Shown: positions 51,730 to 62,936, counted from the first letter of the stretch. The stretch is 64,000 nt of DNA from an uncultured Microbacterium sp. (GCF_945952435.1 NZ_CAMFHZ010000012.1:1-64000), one strand, 5' to 3'. The notes: generated from the letters alone by a model not told the origin. A program made the numbers and translations.

Positions 51730-52977
51730 TCAGTTCACGCAGGGAACGGTCCCGGCCTGCAGGGGAGACGACGAATCCGTGTAGACGGGGTGCGGTGTCG
51801 CGGGCGAAGGGGTCCCGGAGCCCTGACCGGCGGTTCCGCCCGATCCTGCGTCCTTCGTCGCCGACGACGACGGCGCCGGGGTGGGCGTGGGCGGGTTGAG
51901 CAGATCGTGCACCTGCGCGCGGATCGCATCCACGTCGACGATGTTGACGCTCTGCCCGTCGACGGTGTCGAAGTGGTCGATCGGCAGGGTCACGAACGAG
52001 ATGTTGCCGCCGGAAAGGCTCTGGGCCTGCTGCGCGAAGGAGAGCAGGTCGAGCTTGTCGTCCAGGGCGACGTCCTTCTTGGCGACGGCGATGAGCTTCT
52101 GCAGCTTGCCGAAGTCGGTGAAAGTCGACGCCTGGCGCAGCTTGACCGCCAGCGACACCATGAACGCCTGCTGGCGGCGGGTGCGATCGAGGTCCGTCAT
52201 GTCGAAGTCGCTGTCGGTCGTGTCGCGGCGCTGACGCACGAACGCCATCGCCTGGGCCGCGTTCAGCTCCTGGACCCCGGCCGGGAAGTCGGCGCCGGAG
52301 TAGGTGTCGGCGGTGGCGTGGTTCAGGCACACCGTCACGGGCTGGACGGCCTCGGCCACTTCGTAGAAGGCCGCCATCGTCACCTCGACGAAGTGGTCGA
52401 TGCGCACCCCGCCCAGGAAGGCCGACACCGTGTCGATCGTGCTCTGCCGGGCCGCCGTGCGCGCCTTCTGGTAGGCGTCGGCGGAGCCGCTGCCGTTCGA
52501 GGACTGCCTCGCCGCCTCGAAGGCGTCGCCGTAGGCCTCTTTGATCTTGCCCTTCTCGACGCCGTTGGGCGCGTCGGGGAAGTCGACGTAGTCGTCGCGG
52601 GGGATCGAGATGCCGACCGCCTTGCCCCCGCCCGCGGGGATGTGGATCAACATGAGGACGTTCGTGTTGTAGCCGCCGACGGACGCGTCCTCGGCGTGGA
52701 TCTGGTCGTAGATCGCCTGCGGGAACGGGTTGCCGTTCTCGTCGACCCGGCTGTCGAGCCCCATGATGAGGATGTTCGTCTCTCCGGTGTTCTGCGCCGG
52801 GCCCTCCATCCCGCGGATCGAGGAGCGGTGGATCCCGTTGTTCGCATCCACGTAGGTGCCGACGACGATCGCCGCGGTCGCGATGAGCGCCAGGACCACG
52901 ACGAGCACGATCCCGACGGTCCAGCGGCGTCGGCGGTACAGGCGGCGGCGCGCGGCGGCCTCGGGGGTCAGGGTCAT
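51730..52977 (-). CDS. LytR-CpsA-Psr (LCP) family protein
   Basis: 415 residues. Short basic cytoplasmic start (RRRLYRRRRW), one membrane span (about 16-38), then the extracellular LCP domain: TNILIMGLDSR, the Arg/Asp active-site segment GISIPRDDYVDFP, and MAFVRQRRDTTDSDFDMTDLDRTRRQQ. The last 60 residues are a Ser/Thr/Pro-rich tail. LCP proteins attach teichoic-acid-like or arabinogalactan-like polymers to peptidoglycan. Confidence 0.93.
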   Translation of the reverse strand: MTLTPEAAARRRLYRRRRWTVGIVLVVVLALIATAAIVVGTYVDANNGIHRSSIRGMEGPAQNTGETNILIMGLDSRVDENGNPFPQAIYDQIHAEDASVGGYNTNVLMLIHIPAGGGKAVGISIPRDDYVDFPDAPNGVEKGKIKEAYGDAFEAARQSSNGSGSADAYQKARTAARQSTIDTVSAFLGGVRIDHFVEVTMAAFYEVAEAVQPVTVCLNHATADTYSGADFPAGVQELNAAQAMAFVRQRRDTTDSDFDMTDLDRTRRQQAFMVSLAVKLRQASTFTDFGKLQKLIAVAKKDVALDDKLDLLSFAQQAQSLSGGNISFVTLPIDHFDTVDGQSVNIVDVDAIRAQVHDLLNPPTPTPAPSSSATKDAGSGGTAGQGSGTPSPATPHPVYTDSSSPLQAGTVPCVN

Positions 52978-53097
52978 CGGGAGAACCGTTCCGTTCGGGG
53001 GGGTCGGAGAAGGGCCCCGACGATCATCCGCGGGCCACCTGTGCGGAATCCGGGAAGGAGCTTTCCGTCGGACGTTCGGGCATGCGACGATGAGCGC

Positions 53098-53493
53098 ATG
53101 TTCATGGTGACGACGAACGAGGTTCCCGGCTATCGGATCACGCAGGTGCTCGGCGAGGTGATGGGCCTCACCGTCCGCTCCACGAACTTCGGCCAGGGCT
53201 TCACCGCGGGCTTCCGCGCGCTCGGCGGCGGAGAGATCCCCGAGTTCACGAAGCTGATGTACGAGAGCCGTTACGAGGTGATGAACCGGATGTGGGCCGA
53301 GGCGGTGCAGCGCGGCGCCAATGCGGTCGTCGCGATGCGCTTCGACTCCGGATCCCTCGGCAGCTTCAGCGAGATGTGCGCCTACGGCACCGCGGTGGTC
53401 ATCGAACCGGTCGCAGGCGCCACACCGGCCCCCGCGCAGGCTCCCGCGCAGCCGGCGGCCCCGCCCGCGCCCCCGGCTCCCCCCGTGGCCTGA
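53098..53493 (+). CDS. YbjQ/UPF0145 family protein
   Basis: 131 residues. The core (1-105) matches the YbjQ heavy-metal-binding-type family: VTTNEVPGYRITQVLGEVMGLTVRS, LMYESRYEVMNRMWAEAVQRGANAVVAMRFDS and EMCAYGTAVVIEPV. The tail is Pro/Ala-rich. Function not established. The 79-bp repeat copy 2 begins right at its stop codon. Confidence 0.88.
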   Translation: MFMVTTNEVPGYRITQVLGEVMGLTVRSTNFGQGFTAGFRALGGGEIPEFTKLMYESRYEVMNRMWAEAVQRGANAVVAMRFDSGSLGSFSEMCAYGTAVVIEPVAGATPAPAQAPAQPAAPPAPPAPPVA

Positions 53494-53572
53494 CCGTTCG
53501 CAGGACGGATTTCGCGGTTCCGCAGGGATCCGCGCGTCTCGGCCGTCACAGCGCGTTCCTGCCTGAGAACGG
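53494..53572. repeat. 79-bp inverted-end repeat, copy 2
   Basis: Ends CCGTTCGCAGG (53494-53504) and CCTGAGAACGG (53562-53572), inverted with one mismatch. Same length as the element at 47587-47665. It directly follows a stop codon and precedes a convergent gene end. Confidence 0.7.
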
Positions 53573-53587
53573 TCGGTGCCGTCGCGC

Positions 53588-53827
53588 TCACCCGCGTGAC
53601 GCGAGCACGAGAAGCTCGCCCACCTCGCAGCCGAGGGCGTCGCAGATCGCGCGGAGAGTCGAGAAGCGGATCGCCCGTGCCCGGTCGTTCTTCAGCACCG
53701 ACAGGTTCACGATGCTGACGCCGACTCGCTCGCTCAGCTGAGTGAGCGTCATCCCCCTCTCGGCGAGCAGCTCGTCGAGGCGGCAGTGGATCCCCGAGTC
53801 CTCCTCGTCCTGCGATGCGGGAGTCAC
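53588..53827 (-). CDS. Small Xre/YozG-type helix-turn-helix regulator
   Basis: 79 residues from GTG 53827, overlapping the stop of the DUF2975-like gene (GTGA). HTH: LDELLAERGMTLTQLSERVGVSIVNLSVLKNDRARAIRFSTLRAICDALGCEVGELLVL, the compact YozG-like regulator that normally pairs with a DUF2975 membrane protein. It most likely represses its own operon through the 33-bp palindrome at 54483-54515. Confidence 0.9.
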   Translation of the reverse strand: MTPASQDEEDSGIHCRLDELLAERGMTLTQLSERVGVSIVNLSVLKNDRARAIRFSTLRAICDALGCEVGELLVLASRG

Positions 53828-54459
53828 ACGAGCCCCTCCGTGTCCCTCTGCAGGCGTTCGCTTCGCCGGAATGCCTGCGTGATGAGGCCCAGGCCGATTC
53901 CGGCGGTGAAGAGCGGCAGCCATGACCAGTACGTCCCGGCGTCGAAGAAGCCGGCGTCGTCGATCGACAGTGCCGCGAGGACCCCGTTGCGTCCGAAGGT
54001 GTCGAGCACGAAGATCAGCGCCGGACCGAACGCCAGGGCCCCGCTGATCGCGGCGAGGGCGCGTACCGTCCCCGGGGTGAAGAAGCGGTCGCGCAGGAAC
54101 GACCACGAGATGAACAGCGCGCCGCCGACGATCGTGAGGGCGACGGTCGCGTAGACGAGGTGCGAGAGCACGATGGCCGTCACGCTCACCGCGTTGACGT
54201 TCGGAGCGACGACGAGGGCCGTCATCGCGTCACCGTGCACGGGCATGGTCCGGGACCCGATGGTCGCGTCGATCGGCTGCCGATCGATCGGCAGGATCCA
54301 GCCGATGCCGTCCGGGCGGAAGGTCTGCACGGCGCGCAGTGAGACGAGGCCGATGACGACCACGACGGCGAGCAGTCCGGCGATGAGCACGGTGATCGCG
54401 TCGGCGCGCTCGGATCGGGATACGGATGTGTCGGGCGCGGGCGGCCTCTGGTTCTCCAC
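53824..54459 (-). CDS. DUF2975-like membrane protein
   Basis: 211 residues from GTG 54459, with AGGGGA upstream. An ATG eight codons earlier (54483) lies at the edge of the operator palindrome and is the alternative start. Four hydrophobic spans (about 20-42, 98-125, 140-165 and 185-205) match the DUF2975 plan, and the gene is coupled to a YozG-type regulator as usual for that family. Function unknown. Confidence 0.82.
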   Translation of the reverse strand: MENQRPPAPDTSVSRSERADAITVLIAGLLAVVVVIGLVSLRAVQTFRPDGIGWILPIDRQPIDATIGSRTMPVHGDAMTALVVAPNVNAVSVTAIVLSHLVYATVALTIVGGALFISWSFLRDRFFTPGTVRALAAISGALAFGPALIFVLDTFGRNGVLAALSIDDAGFFDAGTYWSWLPLFTAGIGLGLITQAFRRSERLQRDTEGLV

Positions 54460-54482
54460 GGTCTTGTCCCCTCGGAAGTTCA

Positions 54483-54525
54483 TATCGATTTTCGATAAGT
54501 TATCGAAAATCGATAACTGCGTCAA
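54483..54525 (-). promoter_or_regulatory. Promoter with a perfect 33-bp palindromic operator
   Basis: Arms TATCGATTTTCGATAA (54483-54498) and TTATCGAAAATCGATA (54500-54515) are perfect complements around one G. The minus strand shows -35 TTGACG (complement of 54520-54525), 17-bp spacer and -10 TAACTT (complement of 54497-54502), so the operator covers the promoter. Confidence 0.75.
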
Positions 54526-54722
54526 GGGGTGCGGATCGGTCGTGATGTGAGTCGAGGGCCGGAGGCTTCGCCCACATCGACGAGCGCATCCGCCCGCGCC
54601 TGTGGGGACAGGGGTCAGCCGACGGCGAACACGGGCATACCGCCGCTGTCGCGTGGTTACTCTCGATGTATCCGGCACGGACCGTGCCATCGCCCGTCCC
54701 AGGGCAACGAACAAGGAGTGAC

Positions 54723-57257
<2,535 letters not shown>

Positions 57258-57265
57258 TCCGCGAC

Positions 57266-57311
57266 GACGCAGAAAGGGCGGTGCGCTTCGGCGCACCGCC
57301 CTTTCTGCGTC
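57266..57311 (+). terminator. clpC terminator
   Basis: Perfect 21-bp arms 57266-57286 and 57291-57311 with a TTCG tetraloop. GACGCAGAAAGGGCGG pairs with CCGCCCTTTCTGCGTC. Confidence 0.9.
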
Positions 57312-57339
57312 CGCGGCCCGACGTCGGGCGCGTCGGATG

Positions 57340-57594
57340 TCAGCGTTTCCGCGGGGGACGTCGACGGGATCGTGCGGAGCGGGGTCCGCGGCGGTCGATG
57401 ACGGGCGCAGGGGACGCTCCGGTGCTCTCGAGCGCACTACGCGCCGCCGAGAGCGAGGGGTAGCTGCCGATCCGACGGCTGTGCCGGTCGTGCAGGGTGT
57501 GGCTCGCGCCGTCGACGGCGACGAAGCCGGCGTACTCGCCGTCCCGCGTCGCGACGAACACGTCGTGGTCGGCCTGTCTCCAGGTGATGTTCAT
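57340..57594 (-). CDS. Small protein of unknown function
   Basis: 84 residues from ATG 57594, with AGAAAG upstream. The first ~60 residues look folded (WRQADHDVFVATRDGEYAGFVAVDGASHTLHD...IGSYPSLSAARSALE) and the last 25 are Arg/Pro-rich. The longer frame to 57768 lacks codon support. Not recognised. Confidence 0.6.
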   Translation of the reverse strand: MNITWRQADHDVFVATRDGEYAGFVAVDGASHTLHDRHSRRIGSYPSLSAARSALESTGASPAPVIDRRGPRSARSRRRPPRKR

Positions 57595-57851
57595 GATCTT
57601 TCTCAGGGCAAAGCAGACGGACGCATCCGTCGTGGGTTCGGATCGGCATGGGCGTGCGAACGCGCGTCTGTGCGGTTCGCCGGTGCCCCGTCGAAGAACT
57701 CCGGGGCCGCTCGGCCGAGTGGATGTGTCGCGCGGCGCCGAAGAGACGTCGGCAAGCCAGGCGCGCAACGAATCACTTTATCAGATCCTCGGCATCGGCG
57801 CGACTCCCTGTGTCTCACGGCCAGTTCAGGGGTGCGTTCTAAGCTGGACGG
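57595..57851. other. Divergent promoter region
   Basis: 257 bp between the small protein and the acetyltransferase. The right end carries TAAGCT (57840-57845), 6 nt before ATG 57852. I see no gene or repeat in the rest. Confidence 0.45.
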
Positions 57852-58352
57852 ATGAGCGACTATCTCGTCCGGCCCGCACGGGCTGCCGACGTCCAGGGCA
57901 TCTACGCACTGCTGGAGCCGCTCGTCGAGCGAAGGATCCTGCTGGGCAAGGACATCGCCGTCCTCTACGGGGCGGTGCAGGAGTTCGAGGTCGCGGAGGC
58001 GGGGGGGCAGCTCATCGGCTGCGGCGCGCTGCACGTCATGTGGGAGGACCTGGGCGAGGTGCGCACTCTGCTCGTGCAGGACGAGTGGAAGCATCACGGG
58101 GTCGGGCGGGCGATCGTCGAGCGCCTGGAGGAGAACGCCGTCGGCCTGGGCCTCAGCCGCCTGTTCTGCCTCACGTTCGAGGTGCCGTTCTTCGAGCGCC
58201 GCGGCTTCTCGCCCATCGGCGAGCAGGTCGTCGACCCGGACGTCTACACGCAGCTCCTGCGCAGCGGGGACGAGGGTGTCGCCGAGTTCCTCGATCTCGC
58301 GCACGTGAAGCCCAACACGCTCGGCAACACACGGATGCTCAAGCGGCTCTGA
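57852..58352 (+). CDS. argA: Amino-acid N-acetyltransferase (short ArgA-like)
   Basis: 166 residues. A stand-alone GNAT domain of the N-acetylglutamate synthase type: YLVRPARAADVQGIYALLEPLVERRILLGKD, VRTLLVQDEWKHHGVGRAIVERLEENA (acetyl-CoA loop), LFCLTFEVPFFERRGF. Actinobacteria use such short enzymes for the first step of arginine synthesis. Leaderless start. Confidence 0.85.
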   Translation: MSDYLVRPARAADVQGIYALLEPLVERRILLGKDIAVLYGAVQEFEVAEAGGQLIGCGALHVMWEDLGEVRTLLVQDEWKHHGVGRAIVERLEENAVGLGLSRLFCLTFEVPFFERRGFSPIGEQVVDPDVYTQLLRSGDEGVAEFLDLAHVKPNTLGNTRMLKRL

Positions 58353-58376
58353 TCCGGTCGGGTCTCACGGACCCCG

Positions 58377-58382
58377 TACCCT
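58377..58382 (+). promoter_or_regulatory. Leaderless -10 hexamer of the anchored-protein gene
   Basis: TACCCT, 6 nt before ATG 58389. Confidence 0.5.
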
Positions 58383-58388
58383 GGGGGA

Positions 58389-59048
58389 ATGACCCCGCGC
58401 CAGTCCGCCGCCGTCTACCGTCGTCGACGCATCGTCGTGCTCGGCGGGCTGATCGTCGTGCTGGCACTCCTGTTCGCCCTGGTCTGGTTCCTCATCGCCC
58501 GCGCGAACGGCGGATCGGATCCGAAGCCGGCGGTCACCCGGTCCGCATCGCCGACCGCGACGCCCACGACCCCTCCGACGACCGTTCCGAGCAGCCCTTC
58601 GGCGTCCCCCGCGCCGACGAGCACCGCGGACGCCGGGCCTGTGCCCTGCACCGCGAAGGACGTGCAGGTCAAGGCCGTCACCGACCAGGACTCGTACTCC
58701 TCCGACCAGCAGCCGAAGCTGTCGATCTCGCTGACGAACACCGGGTCCGAGGACTGCACGATGAACGTCGGCACCACCAAGCAGGTGTTCACGATCACGA
58801 GCGGAAGCGACACCTGGTGGCGGTCGACGGACTGCCAAGAGAACCCGAGCGACGCGATCCAGACCATCAAGGCGGGCGCGACCATCACGAGCTCGGCGCC
58901 CGTCGTCTGGGATCGCACGCGGTCGAGCACCGACACCTGCGGCGCGACGGACCGCCAGCGCGCCCCCGGCGGGGGAGCGTCGTATCAGCTGACGGTCTCG
59001 ATCGGCGGCTTCGAAAGTGCGAAACCGGTGCAGTTTCTGCTCGATTGA
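58389..59048 (+). CDS. Membrane-anchored extracellular protein of unknown function
   Basis: 219 residues: a basic start (YRRRRI), one span (about 15-38), a Ser/Thr/Pro linker (about 45-85), then a beta-rich domain with three or four cysteines (VPCTAKDVQVKA, EDCTMNVG, STDCQENP, STDTCGA) that may form disulfides. It resembles the DUF4232-like anchored proteins of actinobacteria, without a clear function. Confidence 0.75.
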   Translation: MTPRQSAAVYRRRRIVVLGGLIVVLALLFALVWFLIARANGGSDPKPAVTRSASPTATPTTPPTTVPSSPSASPAPTSTADAGPVPCTAKDVQVKAVTDQDSYSSDQQPKLSISLTNTGSEDCTMNVGTTKQVFTITSGSDTWWRSTDCQENPSDAIQTIKAGATITSSAPVVWDRTRSSTDTCGATDRQRAPGGGASYQLTVSIGGFESAKPVQFLLD

Positions 59049-59182
59049 CGGGAATCGTCGCTGTAAGGGTCACCTTTGGGATACCATTGGGAAGTCTTCG
59101 AAATCTCGGACGGACAGCCATCCCCAGTGGCTTCGACATATTCAGCGTCCCCAGCGCATCGTCATCCGTCCCCGAAGGCATC

Positions 59183-59230
59183 GAGGGCCTTCTCGCCAGC
59201 CGTCCCCAAGCGTTGGCGATGAAGGCCCTC
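59183..59230 (+). repeat. Inverted repeat upstream of the SseB-like gene
   Basis: GAGGGCCTTC (59183-59192) and GAAGGCCCTC (59221-59230) with an inner CGCC/GGCG. It ends 4 nt before the -10 (59234-59239), so it may be a terminator for the upstream gene or an operator. Confidence 0.5.
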
Positions 59231-59233
59231 TTC

Positions 59234-59239
59234 TATGCT
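59234..59239 (+). promoter_or_regulatory. Leaderless -10 hexamer of the SseB-like gene
   Basis: TATGCT, 6 nt before ATG 59246. This decides the start over the ATG at 59219. Confidence 0.55.
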
Positions 59240-59245
59240 GGAGCG

Positions 59246-59656
59246 ATGGCCGCGAAGAAGTCGAGGAAGAAAGCGCCCGCCCGCGAGGAGTTCCGTTCCG
59301 AGGCGCTCGCCCAGGCGCTCGAGAAGCAGGACATGGCCGCGGTCGCGCTCGCTCTGCGCAACGGCAACACGGTCGTTCCGCTGATCCGACCCGGCGCCCG
59401 CGACAACCCTCTCGACAGCGGCGAGGTCTGGACCTATCGCGATCCGGAGACCGGTGACGTCGCGCTCCTGCTGTTCAGCGACGCCGCGAACAAGCCGGCC
59501 AACCTGCCGCCGGGTGTCGGCATCTACTCGCCGACGTGGCTGCTGTCCTTCCTCCGGACGCATCGCGACGTGATCACCACGGTGTTCCTCGACATCGCGG
59601 GACCCCATCCCATGCAGGCACCTCCCGAGGAGCTGCTGCGCGCCCTCGAGGCCTGA
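59246..59656 (+). CDS. SseB-like domain protein
   Basis: 136 residues. After a basic tail (MAAKKSRKKAPAR) there is an SseB N-terminal-type domain: NGNTVVPLI...VWTYRDPETGDVALLLFSDAANKPANLPPGVGIYSPTWLLSFLRTH, with the FSD/PAN turn of that family. Role unknown. Converges with radA. Confidence 0.7.
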   Translation: MAAKKSRKKAPAREEFRSEALAQALEKQDMAAVALALRNGNTVVPLIRPGARDNPLDSGEVWTYRDPETGDVALLLFSDAANKPANLPPGVGIYSPTWLLSFLRTHRDVITTVFLDIAGPHPMQAPPEELLRALEA

Positions 59657-59668
59657 TCCGCGGATCCG

Positions 59669-61033
59669 TCAGAACGCCGGGATCCCTGCGTCCTCCCGGG
59701 GCCTGGGCGCCGCGTGCGTCCTCACTTCGGCGAGAGCGTCGCGGAGCCGTCCCACCCGGTCGTCGACGACATGCTCGTAGCCGAGCCGTGCGGCCTCGGA
59801 GCGTCGCTGCGCGACCTGCGTGACCGGACGCACCTCGCCGGCGAGACTCAGCTCGCCGATCGCCGCGAGCGTGCGGGGCACCGCGCGGTCCGAGATCGAC
59901 CCGGCGACGGCGATCGCGATCGCGAGATCGGCAGCGGGCTCGGTGAAGCGCACGCCGCCGACGGTCGAGACGTACACGTCCTTGTCGCTGGTCTTGATGC
60001 CGACGCGACGTTCGAGCACGGCGAGGACCATCGCCACGCGCGACGACTCCAGTCCGTTCACGATGCGGCGCGGATTCGGCGCCTGTGTCGGGATCGTGAG
60101 CGCCTGCACTTCGACGGGCATCGCCCTCCTGCCCTCGAGCGCGATCGCGACGCACGTCCCTGGCTCGGGACGCCCCCGGGAGAGGAACATGCTCGACGGG
60201 TCAGGCACTTCTGCGATGCCCGATCCGGTCATCTCGAAGCAGCCGACCTCGTCCGTCGGCCCGAAACGATTCTTCAGCGCGCGGACGAAGCGCAGGGAGG
60301 TCTGCCGATCGCCTTCGAAGTGGCAGACGACGTCGACGAGGTGCTCGAGGATCCGCGGTCCGGCGACCTGGCCGTCCTTGGTGACGTGGCCGACGATGAC
60401 GATCGGCAGATCTCGCTCCTTGGCGACGCGGATGAGCGCGGCGGCGACCTCCCGCACCTGCGCCGGTTGCCCCGCCGCCCCATCGGACTGCGCGGAGGCC
60501 ACGGTCTGCACGGAATCGACGATCACGAGCTCGGGCCGCACCTCGTCGATGTGCCCGAGGATCGTGCCCAGATCGTTCTCGGCCGCGAGGTAGAGCTCGT
60601 CGTGCAGGGCACCCGTGCGCTCCGCGCGGAGGCGCACCTGTGCGGTCGACTCCTCGCCACTCGCGTACAGCACGCGGCGCCCGGAGCGGGCTCCTGCCGC
60701 CGCCACTTCGAGCAGCAGCGTGGACTTGCCGACGCCGGGCTCGCCGCTCAGCAGGATCGCGGCGCCCGGGACGATTCCGCCGCCCAGCACCCGGTCGAAC
60801 TCACCCACGCCGCTCGTGCGCCGCGGCGACTCCCGCGACGTGAGCGCCGTGATCGGGCGCGCCGATCGGGCGGGCGCCGTGGTCTCGACGCGACGGACGA
60901 TCCCGCTCTGCGCGCTCTGCTCGACGACCGTGCCCCACTGCTGGCATTCCCCGCAACGGCCCACCCATTTCGCCGTGGTCCAGCCGCACTCGCTGCACAC
61001 GTACGCGGGGGGCGAGGGTTTGCGGGAGGCCAT
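59669..61033 (-). CDS. radA: DNA repair protein RadA
   Basis: 454 residues. N-terminal zinc finger YVCSECGWTTAKWVGRCGECQQWGT, RecA-like core with Walker A GEPGVGKST, the RadA-specific LKNRFGPTDEVG, and a C-terminal Lon-protease-like domain (VYVSTVGGVRFTEPAADLAIAIAV). It promotes branch migration in recombination. Minus-strand TAGCCT (61040-61045) lies 6 nt before ATG 61033. Confidence 0.96.
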   Translation of the reverse strand: MASRKPSPPAYVCSECGWTTAKWVGRCGECQQWGTVVEQSAQSGIVRRVETTAPARSARPITALTSRESPRRTSGVGEFDRVLGGGIVPGAAILLSGEPGVGKSTLLLEVAAAGARSGRRVLYASGEESTAQVRLRAERTGALHDELYLAAENDLGTILGHIDEVRPELVIVDSVQTVASAQSDGAAGQPAQVREVAAALIRVAKERDLPIVIVGHVTKDGQVAGPRILEHLVDVVCHFEGDRQTSLRFVRALKNRFGPTDEVGCFEMTGSGIAEVPDPSSMFLSRGRPEPGTCVAIALEGRRAMPVEVQALTIPTQAPNPRRIVNGLESSRVAMVLAVLERRVGIKTSDKDVYVSTVGGVRFTEPAADLAIAIAVAGSISDRAVPRTLAAIGELSLAGEVRPVTQVAQRRSEAARLGYEHVVDDRVGRLRDALAEVRTHAAPRPREDAGIPAF

Positions 61034-61039
61034 GGGATC

Positions 61040-61045
61040 AGGCTA
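61040..61045 (-). promoter_or_regulatory. Leaderless -10 hexamer of radA
   Basis: TAGCCT on the minus strand, 6 nt before the ATG. Confidence 0.5.
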
Positions 61046-61153
61046 GTGGGGGCCGCCGACGTCGGCGCCGGGCGTCGGCAATCATCGGCACCGAACCCTT
61101 CGGCGCCGAAACCGTCGGCACCGTACCGGCGGTCGGCGGAGACGGACCTGCCG

Positions 61154-61159
61154 TAGTGT
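61154..61159 (+). promoter_or_regulatory. Leaderless -10 hexamer of the DoxX-moeA operon
   Basis: TAGTGT, 6 nt before ATG 61166. Confidence 0.45.
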
Positions 61160-61165
61160 CGAGGA

Positions 61166-61702
61166 ATGATCTCCAGCGGCTGGACCCCGGACGTCGCCGT
61201 CCTCATCCTGAGACTCCTCATCGGCCTGGTGATCGCCGTGCACGGGCTGGACAAGTTCCTGGGCAAGGGCGGGATCCACGGACGTGCGGCCTGGTTCGAC
61301 CGCATCGGCATGCGACCGGGCCTGCTCAACGCGCGTGCGGCCGCCACCGTCGAGGTACTGGCGGGACTGGGCCTCGCGGCGGGCGTGCTCACGCCGCTTC
61401 CCGCCGCCGGCGTCGTGGCGCTGATGATCGTCGCCGTCCGCACCGCCACGGGGAAGAACGGCTTCTTCGTCACCACCAGCGGCTGGGAGTACAACCTCGT
61501 CCTCGCCGTCGTGCCGATCGCCATCGCGCTCCTCGGGCCGGGACGGATCAGCATCGACCACCTCCTCTTCGCGCACACACCGCTCGCGGCGGCGCTGTCC
61601 GGATGGGGGGCGTTCGCGATCGCGGTGGTGCTCGGGGCCGTCGGCGGGATCGGGCAGCTCCTCCTCTTCTACCGTCCGCGGCCGGAAGCGAGCGCCTCAT
61701 GA
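61166..61702 (+). CDS. DoxX family membrane protein
   Basis: 178 residues with four spans; VLILRLLIGLVIAVHGLDKFLGKGGI and VEVLAGLGLAAGVLTPLPAAGVVALMIVAV are the DoxX-type first and second helices. Likely a small quinone- or redox-linked membrane protein. It overlaps moeA by 4 bp (ATGA). Confidence 0.85.
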   Translation: MISSGWTPDVAVLILRLLIGLVIAVHGLDKFLGKGGIHGRAAWFDRIGMRPGLLNARAAATVEVLAGLGLAAGVLTPLPAAGVVALMIVAVRTATGKNGFFVTTSGWEYNLVLAVVPIAIALLGPGRISIDHLLFAHTPLAAALSGWGAFAIAVVLGAVGGIGQLLLFYRPRPEASAS

Positions 61703-62931
61703 GCCCCGCACCCGGGTATCGCACGGTCGAGGAGCAGGTCGCCCGCGTGCTCGCGGCGGTGCGGCCCCGCGACCCGGAGACCGTGCCGCTCGCGGACGCG
61801 GCGGGGCGGGTGCTGGCCGCCGACGCCCGCGCGCGGAACGCCGTCCCGGTGTTCGACAACTCCGCGATGGACGGCTTCGCCGTGCGCTACGCCGACGTCG
61901 CGACCGCGACCCCCGGTGCGCCGGTGACTCTGCGCGTGGCCGGGGACCTGCCCGCCGGCAGCCCCGCGGATCCTCCGCTCGACCCCGGCACGGCGATCCG
62001 GATCATGACCGGGGCCGCGATCCCCACCCAGGCCGACGCGGTCGTGCCCTTCGAGGACACGGCAGGCGGTCTCGCGGACTCGATGCGGACCGCCGTGGTG
62101 CTCCGCGCTCCCGCGTCCCCGGGGACGAACGTGCGTCGCGCGGGGGCCGATGCCGCGGTCGGCGCCGTCGTGCAGGAGGCCGGCACTCTTCTGGGCGCGC
62201 GTCAGCTCTCCGCCCTGGCCTCGGTGGGGATCGCCGAGGTCGTGGTCGCCCGTCGTCCGCGCGTCGTCGTCGCCGCGACCGGATCCGAGCTCGTCCCGCC
62301 CGGGACGCCGCTCGAACGCGGCCAGATCCCGGAATCGAACTCGATCCTGCTCGCCGCGCTCGCGACCGAGGCGGGGGCCGAGGTCGTCCTCCGCACGGTC
62401 GTCGGCGATGAGGGCGACGGCCCGGCCGAGGTCGTCGCGCTCGCGGCCGCGCGCGGAGCGGACGTCGTGATCTTCTCCGGCGGGGTGAGCGCCGGCGCCT
62501 ACGAACCGGTGCGCCAGAGCCTGGCGGGCGCGATGGAGTTCGGCCCCGTCGCGATGCAGCCCGGGAAGCCGCAGGGCTTCGGGGCCACGGCCGAAGGCAT
62601 GCTGCTCTTCGGCCTCCCGGGCAACCCCGTCAGCTCGGCGGTCTCGTTCGAGGTGTTCGTGCGCCCGGCGCTCCTGCGCCTCCTGGGCCGCCCGGAGCAG
62701 CGGATCCTGCGACGGCTGCCGGCGGGCGCGGCCTGGCGCACCCCGCCCGGGCGGCGTCAGTACCTTCCGGCGGTGGTGGACGCCGACGGGCGGGTGGTTC
62801 CGGCCGCGCGCGGCGGATCCGGATCGCATCTCTCCGTGGGCCTCGGCGGCGCCACCGCCTACGCCATCGTGCCCGCGGATGTCGACGAGGTGCGCGAGGG
62901 CGACGTGCTCGACGTGCTGGAGCTGGGCTGA
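61699..62931 (+). CDS. moeA: Molybdopterin molybdotransferase
   Basis: 410 residues. Domain markers: VFDNSAMDGFAVRYADV (substrate loop), IRIMTGAAIPTQADAVVPFED, the MoCF-binding VVVAATGSELVPPGTPLERGQI and VVIFSGGVSAGAYE, and GLPGNPVSSAV. It inserts molybdate into molybdopterin. First of a moeA-mobA-DUF6457 group behind DoxX. Confidence 0.95.
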   Translation: MSPAPGYRTVEEQVARVLAAVRPRDPETVPLADAAGRVLAADARARNAVPVFDNSAMDGFAVRYADVATATPGAPVTLRVAGDLPAGSPADPPLDPGTAIRIMTGAAIPTQADAVVPFEDTAGGLADSMRTAVVLRAPASPGTNVRRAGADAAVGAVVQEAGTLLGARQLSALASVGIAEVVVARRPRVVVAATGSELVPPGTPLERGQIPESNSILLAALATEAGAEVVLRTVVGDEGDGPAEVVALAAARGADVVIFSGGVSAGAYEPVRQSLAGAMEFGPVAMQPGKPQGFGATAEGMLLFGLPGNPVSSAVSFEVFVRPALLRLLGRPEQRILRRLPAGAAWRTPPGRRQYLPAVVDADGRVVPAARGGSGSHLSVGLGGATAYAIVPADVDEVREGDVLDVLELG

Positions 62932-62936
62932 GCGCG

